In this document: positions 1-5,374 of the stretch, one piece after another
How the letters are laid out: each line of letters starts with the position of its first letter
Position numbering within the stretch: position 1 is the stretch's first letter
Assembly: GCA_020054175.1 (NCBI GenBank)
Contig: JAGVLR010000236.1
Span: 1-5,374 of the forward strand
Reading direction: 5' to 3'
DNA length: 5,374 bases
From: Candidatus Dadabacteria bacterium
GTDB taxonomy: Bacteria; Desulfobacterota_D; UBA1144; Nemesobacterales; UBA2774
The notes under the pieces: generated by a model
What the model was told of the DNA's origin: nothing
What the model saw: the letters and a program-made list of their open reading frames with translations, nothing else
Databases searched by the model: none
Made by a program: the position numbers and the translations under genes

Positions 1-135
1 GACGCCAAGGAAGCAGTCGCCTTCGCGATACTGGCGAACGAATGCGTCTCGGGAAACGCCGGCAACATGCCCGGCGTCACAGGGGCGAGGCGGCGCGTTC
101 CGCTCGGAAAAATATCCCCCGGAGGCCTTGGCTAA
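1..135 (+). CDS. anmK: Anhydro-N-acetylmuramic acid kinase, C-terminal end (partial)
   Basis: This is the last 44 codons of a gene cut by the left edge, read in frame 1 and ending at TAA 133-135. The tail begins DAKEAVAFAILANE and continues through NMPGVTGAR to PLGKISPG. This closely matches the conserved C-terminus of AnmK, where an alanine-rich helix (AKEAxAFAxLANE) is followed by N(L/M)PxxTGAxxxxxLGxIxPG. AnmK is a cytosolic enzyme that uses ATP to open the 1,6-anhydro ring of anhydro-MurNAc and phosphorylate it, giving MurNAc-6-phosphate for re-use of wall sugars. The catalytic and ATP-binding parts lie outside the window, so activity cannot be judged. The next gene begins at or just after this stop and encodes the enzyme expected to supply the substrate, which supports the call. 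Confidence 0.9.
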   Translation, partial: DAKEAVAFAILANECVSGNAGNMPGVTGARRRVPLGKISPGGLG

Positions 136-145
136 GCCGTACGCA

Positions 146-1702
146 ATGACTAATAAATTATGGCTCGATAAACTCAGCGGCGTCGACGCATCGTCTTTAA
201 ACCTCAGGCAGAGTGTCGGACAGGTTATCATGCCGAGGCTCGATTTCAGGGCGAGCGGTTCGCTCGAGCTTGCCAGAAAACTTGTCCAGGAATACGAGGT
301 CGGCGGCTTCATAGTATTCGGCGGTGATACGGAATCCGTCGGAAGCGCTACGGAAGAGCTGCAAGGCCTGTCACGGCTTCCACTCCTCTTCGGCTGCGAC
401 GCCGAAAGGGGCCTCGGCCAGATCGTTTCCGGTGGCTCGATTTTTCCTTTTACAATGGCGCTCGGCGCGGCCGACGACGAGGGACTTGCCTATTCGGAGG
501 CCCTTTTCACGGCGGGCGAGATGAGGCGGTACGGCTTTAACCTGGTCTTCGCCCCGGTGCTCGACGTGAACTCGAATTCCGAAAATCCGATAATCAACAT
601 CCGCTCCTTTGGCGATGATCCGGAGCTCGTGTCCCGCTTGGGAGGCGCATTCATAAGGGGCTGCCGCGACGGCGGTATATTCTCCTGCGGGAAGCACTTC
701 CCCGGGCACGGTAGCGCAGCTACAGACTCTCATTCGGAGCTTCCGGTGTTATCGCTCACACGCGAGGAGCTTTCCGGGCGCGACCTCATACCGTTCCAAA
801 GGGCGATATCAGAGGGTGCGGATATGCTCATGACGGCGCACGTCGCGCTTCCCGAAATAACAGGAAACAACGACCCTGCCACAATATCGAGGGAAGTAGT
901 AAACGGCATGCTGAGAGGCGAGCTCGGTTACGGCGGAGTCGTGATAACCGATTCCTTTCGTATGTCCGGCATAAGCAAGCTTGGAGACGAAGTCCGTCTG
1001 TCACTTAGAGCTCTTCAAGCCGGGTGCAATATAATTCTCGACCCGCAGGATCCGTATAAACTCCTTCAGATTCTTAACGACGAAGCGTCCGCTGGAGAGC
1101 TCGACGCAGAAATCATACGAAAGGCGGCGAGTAGGGTAATCTCTCTCAAAAAATCTCTTCCGATTTTAACGCCAGAGAACGCAAGGCAAACGAAAGAAGA
1201 CGGTCGAAAGCTCTCCGGGCTCATAGCCCGGAAGTCTGTTTCACTTCTTAAAGGCGGAAGTTTAAAATCGAGCCGCGCACTGCTGTGCACGTTCGACGTA
1301 ACGGAGTCGGGAATGAACGTTGCGGACGCATTCGCGCGGCGTCTCAGTGACGCGGGCGTGACTCTTAAGGCGGTTAACGTAACCGCGTCTACAAATCTCG
1401 ACGGGCTATGCCGGGAAGCTGACGATACCGCGCTGGTATGTCTCGTCTTCACGACAGTCGGCGCGTGGAAGAACCAGTTCTCCCTCCCCGGCTTTATGAG
1501 GGCCGCGCTCGATCGCCTGTCCCGGGCAGACGGAGAAAGCATCCTCGTTTCGTTCGGCTCACCCTATGTCGTCCGGGGACTCGATAACTTCAAGACGATA
1601 ATATGCGCATTCGATTCTCTCGGGGAATGCCAGTCGGCGGCCGCCGACGTGCTTACAGGGACCGTGCAGGCAACCGGCAGAATCCCGGTCGCCGCTTTAT
1701 GA
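146..1702 (+). CDS. nagZ: Beta-N-acetylglucosaminidase, glycoside hydrolase family 3 (NagZ type, two-domain)
   Basis: This 518-residue protein is predicted to cleave terminal beta-GlcNAc from GlcNAc-anhydro-MurNAc or muropeptides. The N-terminal GH3 barrel spans about residues 18-345. It shows LRQSVGQVIMPRL (20-32), substrate-pocket Asp85, RSFGDDPELV from 153, and the NagZ signature KHFPGHG (183-189) followed by DSH (194-196). In NagZ enzymes that Asp-His pair (D194/H196) acts as general acid/base. The nucleophile is predicted to be D269 in VITDSF. A C-terminal GH3 domain fills about 355-518 and ends TGRIPVAAL, as in Bacillus-type two-domain NagZ; E. coli NagZ has only the barrel, about 340 residues. 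I see no signal peptide, so it is probably cytoplasmic. The ATG at 146 is preferred, 10 bp after anmK, but it lacks a clear Shine-Dalgarno. An in-frame TTG at 128 overlaps anmK and has GGAGG only 2 bp upstream. Confidence 0.88.
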   Translation: MTNKLWLDKLSGVDASSLNLRQSVGQVIMPRLDFRASGSLELARKLVQEYEVGGFIVFGGDTESVGSATEELQGLSRLPLLFGCDAERGLGQIVSGGSIFPFTMALGAADDEGLAYSEALFTAGEMRRYGFNLVFAPVLDVNSNSENPIINIRSFGDDPELVSRLGGAFIRGCRDGGIFSCGKHFPGHGSAATDSHSELPVLSLTREELSGRDLIPFQRAISEGADMLMTAHVALPEITGNNDPATISREVVNGMLRGELGYGGVVITDSFRMSGISKLGDEVRLSLRALQAGCNIILDPQDPYKLLQILNDEASAGELDAEIIRKAASRVISLKKSLPILTPENARQTKEDGRKLSGLIARKSVSLLKGGSLKSSRALLCTFDVTESGMNVADAFARRLSDAGVTLKAVNVTASTNLDGLCREADDTALVCLVFTTVGAWKNQFSLPGFMRAALDRLSRADGESILVSFGSPYVVRGLDNFKTIICAFDSLGECQSAAADVLTGTVQATGRIPVAAL

Positions 1703-1745
1703 CGGCTGTTCCCGTTCTTTCGTATCGGGTAAATTACACACTCCA

Positions 1746-3521
1746 ATGAGCGCCGGACTGAACTCCGTTTTTTCATCCTTAACGCTTCTCGACTGGGCCA
1801 TAGTCGCGGCCTATCTCCTGATTTCGCTCTTCGTCGGGGTTTATTTCACGCGGAGGGCGAGCAGCAGCATGGCCTCATATTTTGTCTCCGGCCGCGACCT
1901 TACCTGGTGGCTCCTCGGCACCTCGATGGTTGCGACCACCTTCGCCGCCGATACCCCGCTCGCAGTGACGGGATGGATAAGGACAGACGGCATATGGAAG
2001 AACTGGTTCTGGTGGAACTATATCTTCAGCCACGTCTTCATAGCGCTCGTCTTCGCCCGGCTCTGGAGAAGAGCCAACGTTATCACCGACAACGAGCTGA
2101 ACGAAATCCGCTACAGCGGAAAGCCCGCGGCGTTTCTCAGGGGGTTCAAGGCCTTTTACTATTCCACTCTCTTTAACTTCATCGTTATGGGCTGGGTCAT
2201 AAGCGCTATGGCCAAGGTGCTCAAGGTCTTTTTCGGGGTCGAAACGACTGTGGCGATAGCCATCTGTCTTTTTATCGCCTTCTTCTACACCATGATGTCG
2301 GGGCTCTGGGGAGTGATGCTGACGGATTTCTTCCAGTACTTTCTTGCGCTTGCCGGAACGATAATACTTGCCTGGGTCGTAATAGGCTCGCCCGAAATCG
2401 GCGGGCTTTCCGGCTTCGTGGAGAAGCTGGGCACAATAGACGAGAAACACGTCGCGCTTTTCATGACCCCTTCAAGTGGCGACCCAGTGAGCGACGGGTT
2501 CTGGTCGTCGAGCTTCTTTACGTTCTTCGTTTACCTCACTGTGATCTGGTGGTCTTCGCATAACACAGACGGCGGCGGCTATTTCATACAGCGAATGCTT
2601 TCGGCGAAGAGCGAGCGCGACTCCGTCCTCGGCACGGCGTGGTTCGCCATAAACCACTACATCATCCGCTTCTGGCCATGGGTGCTCGTCGCCCTCGCGT
2701 CGTTGATTATCTACCCTACGGCTGACGTCGCCAAGGGCGACAACGAGGCGATGTACGTCGTCATGATAAACAATTTCCTGGGTCCGGGCCTCAAGGGAAT
2801 TCTCTTCGTAACATTTCTCGCGGCCTTCATGTCCACACTGTCGACGCACCTTAACTGGGGCGCTTCATACATAATGAACGACCTTTACAGGAGATTCCTT
2901 TACAAGGACGGGACAGAGAAGCATTACGTCATGGTTTCGCGGCTCTGCACGCTTGTCCTCACAATACTCGCGGGCTACTTCGCTATGCACATAAGCAACA
3001 TCGGCAAGGCCTGGATTTTCCTCTGGGCGATGAGCGCAGGGATAGGGCTCGTGCTTGTGTTGAGATGGTTCTGGTGGCGGGTGAACGCATGGACAGAGAT
3101 TTCAGCCCTTGCGTCGTCCCTCGCCGCGATTTTCATACTCGTCCTCTACACCAGATCGCAGGGCATACCGCTCGAGCTGAAGCATCAGATACTGGTCATC
3201 CCCGTTTCCGTGCTCACGTGGATCATAGTAACTTTTGCAACCAAACCCGAGCCGCTCGGAACCCTGAACGAATTCTACACGAGGGTGAGGCCGTGGGGAT
3301 GGTGGAAGCCTGTGAGCGACATGAATCCGGAGATAGAGAAGCCCCGGCTGACTCCCGTTCTAATCAACTGGGTGCTCGGTGTGAGCTTTATTCTCTTCGG
3401 AATGATGGGCTCGGGAAAGATGCTGCTGGGCTCGACGTTTACAGGCCTCGTGATGGTCATAATCTCAGCAATATCAGGAGTTATCGTTTACCTTCGACTC
3501 CGAAAGGAGCTTGCGGACTAA
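1746..3521 (+). CDS. Sodium:solute symporter family (SSS) permease
   Basis: This 591-residue integral inner-membrane protein has about 15 hydrophobic segments. They lie roughly at residues 16-35, 52-77, 88-107, 137-157, 165-185, 187-213, 256-275, 300-323, 341-366, 398-418, 421-440, 450-468, 480-498, 538-555 and 562-583. SSS hallmarks are the YFVSGRDLTWWLLGTSM loop and helix (45-61), the ARLWRR..VITDNEL..IRYSGKPA stretch (104-128), and AAFMSTLSTHLNWGASYIMNDLYRRF (359-384). The last matches the helix carrying the sodium-site Ser/Thr pair in family members such as vSGLT; the equivalents here should be S363 and T364. Proteins of this family use the sodium gradient to import sugars, amino acids or other small solutes. 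The substrate cannot be read from sequence. It starts 43 bp after nagZ on the same strand, so anhydro-MurNAc, GlcNAc-anhydro-MurNAc or GlcNAc is a reasonable inference. The start is the first ATG; its Shine-Dalgarno is poor. Confidence 0.85.
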   Translation: MSAGLNSVFSSLTLLDWAIVAAYLLISLFVGVYFTRRASSSMASYFVSGRDLTWWLLGTSMVATTFAADTPLAVTGWIRTDGIWKNWFWWNYIFSHVFIALVFARLWRRANVITDNELNEIRYSGKPAAFLRGFKAFYYSTLFNFIVMGWVISAMAKVLKVFFGVETTVAIAICLFIAFFYTMMSGLWGVMLTDFFQYFLALAGTIILAWVVIGSPEIGGLSGFVEKLGTIDEKHVALFMTPSSGDPVSDGFWSSSFFTFFVYLTVIWWSSHNTDGGGYFIQRMLSAKSERDSVLGTAWFAINHYIIRFWPWVLVALASLIIYPTADVAKGDNEAMYVVMINNFLGPGLKGILFVTFLAAFMSTLSTHLNWGASYIMNDLYRRFLYKDGTEKHYVMVSRLCTLVLTILAGYFAMHISNIGKAWIFLWAMSAGIGLVLVLRWFWWRVNAWTEISALASSLAAIFILVLYTRSQGIPLELKHQILVIPVSVLTWIIVTFATKPEPLGTLNEFYTRVRPWGWWKPVSDMNPEIEKPRLTPVLINWVLGVSFILFGMMGSGKMLLGSTFTGLVMVIISAISGVIVYLRLRKELAD

Positions 3522-3554
3522 GAGGTTATATTTCCCCAAAGGTCCTGCGGGTTC

Positions 3555-3582
3555 TTTAAAAATCCCCGGAGTATGTTATAAC
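3555..3582 (+). promoter_or_regulatory. Candidate sigma-70-like promoter for nuoI
   Basis: The 92-bp gap between the symporter and nuoI is AT-richer than its surroundings. It contains TTTAAA (3555-3560, 4 of 6 matches to the -35 consensus), a 16-bp spacer and TATAAC (3577-3582, 5 of 6 matches to the -10 consensus). Transcription would begin near 3589, leaving a leader of about 25 bases. The -10 box lies in the 8-bp palindrome GTTATAAC (3575-3582). No convincing terminator hairpin precedes it, so read-through from the symporter is also possible. This is consensus matching by eye only. Confidence 0.3.
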
Positions 3583-3613
3583 TTATCTGTAGTTCTTAAT
3601 CCTGGAACGAGCA

Positions 3614-4207
3614 ATGGCCATCAAAATTAAAGTACTGACACATCCTGAGCTCACGTGGTACGAAAAGCTCTACCTGCCGCAGATAGTGCACGGGCTTTAT
3701 CTTACCATTAAGCACCTGATTAAATTTCAGCCGATAACGATTCAGTACCCGGAAGAGGTGAAGGAGCTACCGCCGAGATACAGGGGGCTTCATGTAATGC
3801 CCGGGGACGACGACGGCGAAATCAGGTGCGTAGCGTGCAAGCTCTGCGAAGTGGCCTGCCCGACCCAAGCCATATCCATCGTCGCCGAGCCCGCGGACGA
3901 TTACGGAATCGAGAGAAGGCCCAAGGTCTACAACATCGATTTCATGAGATGCGTTTTCTGCGGATTCTGCGTCGAGGCCTGCCCGTGCGACGCCCTCCGG
4001 ATGGGAATGAAATACGAGCTGGCCTCTTACAACCGCGCCGGACTCGTCCACACGAAAGAAGTATTCTTCGACCCGAACGTCATAAGCGAGGCCCCGAGGG
4101 ATAACGCCAATTTCCTCTACGAAATGGGAAAGGGGAACATCCTCGACAAGCCCGAGGAAGTAGAGAAGGTCAAGAAGCTCACCGGAACTTACACCTCGTC
4201 CGACTGA
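3614..4207 (+). CDS. nuoI: NADH-quinone oxidoreductase subunit I (complex I, two 4Fe-4S clusters)
   Basis: This 197-residue protein is the NuoI/TYKY subunit of complex I. It carries iron-sulfur clusters N6a and N6b, which pass electrons from the peripheral arm towards cluster N2 and quinone. Residues 24-38 (IVHGLYLTIKHLIKF) form the N-terminal helix that lies on the membrane. TIQYPEE at 42-48 and LPPRYRGLHV at 52-61 are typical NuoI sequence. The two cluster motifs are CVACKLCEVACP (Cys 72, 75, 78, 82) and CVFCGFCVEACP (Cys 113, 116, 119, 123). All eight ligands are present, so the protein looks functional. The length is normal to slightly long, with a charged C-terminal tail. The start ATG has a weak GGA at 3604-3606. 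No nuoH, nuoJ or nuoK adjoins it in this window. Other two-cluster ferredoxin-like subunits (hydrogenase or Fpo-like) are less likely, given the NuoI-specific N-terminus. Confidence 0.92.
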   Translation: MAIKIKVLTHPELTWYEKLYLPQIVHGLYLTIKHLIKFQPITIQYPEEVKELPPRYRGLHVMPGDDDGEIRCVACKLCEVACPTQAISIVAEPADDYGIERRPKVYNIDFMRCVFCGFCVEACPCDALRMGMKYELASYNRAGLVHTKEVFFDPNVISEAPRDNANFLYEMGKGNILDKPEEVEKVKKLTGTYTSSD

Positions 4208-4242
4208 CGAAACCCTCGCCAGTATAGCCCGCAGGTTCTATT

Positions 4243-5256
4243 TCACTTCGACATTTTCTTCCTGAGCCAGCACGCTCCGTAAGAAGCCCCGCTGTAGAAG
4301 AAATAGAGGAAATGCATCGGTATGGCGAGAAGCGTAAATCCGAATCCCTTCTCTTCGAGGAAAAATCCATAGAGATGCCTGTTAAGCAGGATCAGTGAAA
4401 TGGTCAGGACGGCCGAGAGTATAAGCGCGGGGTAGAGAATACCGCCGCCGCCCAGCGCCGCGAGAATAGCGATCAGAAGGCATATCGAGAGTAACCCCAC
4501 GAGGACTGCGCTCACCCTGTCCGATGTGTCGACGTTGAGGTCCCTCGGGGAGAACCCGCTTTCGAGCATGAGCTTCGACCACGGCACGGCACGCTGGGAT
4601 ATGTCGGTTCTCAGCATCGAGAAAAAGCTCCAGTGCTTTAGATGCTTCACCTGAAGCTCCTTGTCGAGGAATATCTTGTGCCCCTTTCGCCTCATCCTGT
4701 ACCCGAGATCTATATCCTCGATGGATGGTTTCGAAAACTTCGCTCTGTCGAACCCCCCCATTTCCAGGAACACATTTCTTTTTATCGCGCCGCAGCCCGA
4801 CCAGAACGTGCTCGCGTCGCTCCGGGATTTCTGGTGGACATAATGGTGTAGGAGGTTGCGGTATTGAGATAGAAAGTCCGGCGCAGACGGCTCGGTATCG
4901 TAAGAGCCGAATACGGCAGCCAGCTCCAGGTTTTTCGAGAAGGTGTCCAGGACGCTCGTAAGCGTATCGCCCCTTACGAGCACGTCCGCATCGATGAACA
5001 GCACGATCGGTGCGGTAGCTGCGGCGGCCCCTTCGTTCCTGGCGGCAGCCGGGCCGTAGTTACGCCCCAGCTCGAGCACCTTCACGCCGAATTTCTTCGC
5101 TACCTCCGCCGAGCCGTCCTTCGAGCCGTCGTCTACTACTATTGTTTCGAACTCGGTATGAAACGACGCCTTCAGCGCGTGAAGACACATCGATAAATAC
5201 GATTCCCCGTTGTGAACGGGTATGACGACAGATATGTCAGGATTGTTGGAATTCAT
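4243..5256 (-). CDS. Family 2 glycosyltransferase with C-terminal membrane segments
   Basis: This 337-residue protein has a GT-A fold family 2 domain at about residues 7-235. ISVVIPVHNGESYL (8-21) opens the nucleotide-sugar-binding fold, followed by VVDDGSKDGS (40-49) and the metal/nucleotide-binding DAD (89-91). WSGCGAIKR (152-160) and IEDIDLGYRM (179-188) form the acceptor side, with E180/D181 as the likely catalytic-base region. The stretch KHLKHWSFFSMLRTDISQRAVPW (204-226) recurs in membrane-linked family 2 enzymes. Hydrophobic segments at about 248-268, 272-291 and 305-328 anchor it in the inner membrane with the catalytic domain in the cytosol. It probably transfers a sugar to a lipid carrier or envelope glycan; donor and acceptor are unknown. 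The ATG lies 22 bp after the upstream ABC-transporter gene on the same strand, suggesting one operon. Its Shine-Dalgarno is weak. Confidence 0.87.
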   Translation of the reverse strand: MNSNNPDISVVIPVHNGESYLSMCLHALKASFHTEFETIVVDDGSKDGSAEVAKKFGVKVLELGRNYGPAAARNEGAAAATAPIVLFIDADVLVRGDTLTSVLDTFSKNLELAAVFGSYDTEPSAPDFLSQYRNLLHHYVHQKSRSDASTFWSGCGAIKRNVFLEMGGFDRAKFSKPSIEDIDLGYRMRRKGHKIFLDKELQVKHLKHWSFFSMLRTDISQRAVPWSKLMLESGFSPRDLNVDTSDRVSAVLVGLLSICLLIAILAALGGGGILYPALILSAVLTISLILLNRHLYGFFLEEKGFGFTLLAIPMHFLYFFYSGASYGACWLRKKMSK

Positions 5257-5278
5257 TTCTATTCGAATACCGATAATG

Positions 5279-5374
5279 CTAGCTGCCTGTAGTGGCGAGC
5301 CTGTAAAATTCTCCCTTCCGCTCCATTAGCTCCGTTTCAGCACCTGCCTCGACAACTTTTCCGTCTCTAAGCAC
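5279..5374 (-). CDS. ABC transporter ATP-binding/permease protein, C-terminal end (partial)
   Basis: This is the last 31 codons plus stop (TAG, complement of 5279-5281) of a minus-strand gene cut by the right edge. The peptide starts VLRDGKVVEAGAETELMERKGEFYRL. It matches the tail of ABC nucleotide-binding domains of the exporter type (MsbA, lipid and multidrug exporters), whose usual form is (V/I)LxxGxIVExGxHxELLxxxGxYxxL. The Walker, signature and H-loop motifs are outside the window, so the export substrate and domain layout cannot be determined. An MsbA-type half-transporter fused to its permease is the best guess, because the 'G-x-Y/F-x-x-L' ending is typical of that group. Its neighbour is a membrane-linked glycosyltransferase, which fits a lipid or glycolipid export role, but that is inference. 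Confidence 0.72.
   Translation of the reverse strand: MLRDGKVVEAGAETELMERKGEFYRLATTGS

Noticed and set aside
371..733. Minus-strand open frame opposite nagZ (120 codons)
   Set aside because: It is antisense to the conserved catalytic region of nagZ, with no domain and no ribosome-binding site of note.
1703..1745. Possible terminator between nagZ and the symporter (CCCG 1711-1714 / CGGG 1726-1729)
   Set aside because: The stem is only 4 bp with an 11-base loop and no following T-run, too weak to call. Co-transcription across the gap is more likely.
1875..2450. Long open frame on the minus strand opposite the symporter (191 codons)
   Set aside because: It lies wholly within the strongly supported symporter gene. 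Its translation is rich in charged residues, Gly and Pro with no recognisable domain, as expected of antisense in GC-rich coding DNA.
3065..3559. Plus-strand open frame overlapping the end of the symporter (164 codons)
   Set aside because: It is a shifted frame of the symporter C-terminus, which continues with clear membrane segments to 3521. The shifted product resembles no family.
4208..4242. Possible bidirectional terminator between convergent nuoI and the glycosyltransferase
   Set aside because: Only a short AACC/GGTT pairing with a long unpaired interior is visible. It has no stable stem, although termination must occur somewhere near here.
1..5374. CRISPR arrays, tRNA/rRNA genes, insertion sequences, direct-repeat attachment sites
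   Set aside because: None was seen on reading both strands. Nearly all of the window is accounted for by six genes with ordinary codon use.

Overview
The window is a compact stretch of bacterial chromosome with six protein-coding genes, two of them cut by the window edges, and almost no non-coding DNA. It has moderately high GC with frequent ATA (Ile) and AGG (Arg) codons. The protein sequences look like those of Gram-negative lineages of the Desulfobacterota/deltaproteobacterial or Dadabacteria type. That placement is an impression from sequence style and gene content, not the result of a search. I see no mobile element, CRISPR array, RNA gene or sign of recent transfer.

Left part (1-3521, + strand): a tight cluster that reads as peptidoglycan recycling. 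It contains the 3' end of anmK (anhydro-N-acetylmuramic acid kinase), then a two-domain family 3 beta-N-acetylglucosaminidase of the NagZ type, then a sodium:solute symporter of about 15 membrane segments. NagZ would release 1,6-anhydro-MurNAc from GlcNAc-anhydro-MurNAc (peptides), and AnmK would phosphorylate it to MurNAc-6-phosphate. The symporter's substrate is not shown by the sequence; by position it is a candidate importer of a cell-wall sugar or muropeptide.

Middle (3522-4242): a 92-bp spacer with a possible promoter, then a lone nuoI gene. It encodes the two-[4Fe-4S] subunit I of respiratory complex I, and no other nuo gene adjoins it in the window.

Right part (4243-5374, - strand): a family 2 glycosyltransferase with C-terminal membrane segments, convergent with nuoI. 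It follows by 22 bp the 3' end of a gene that looks like an MsbA-type ABC exporter. This pair probably belongs to a cell-envelope lipid or polysaccharide operon that extends beyond the right edge.

Nothing here looks like a wholly new system. The points most worth following up are the symporter's link to wall-sugar recycling and the isolated nuoI.
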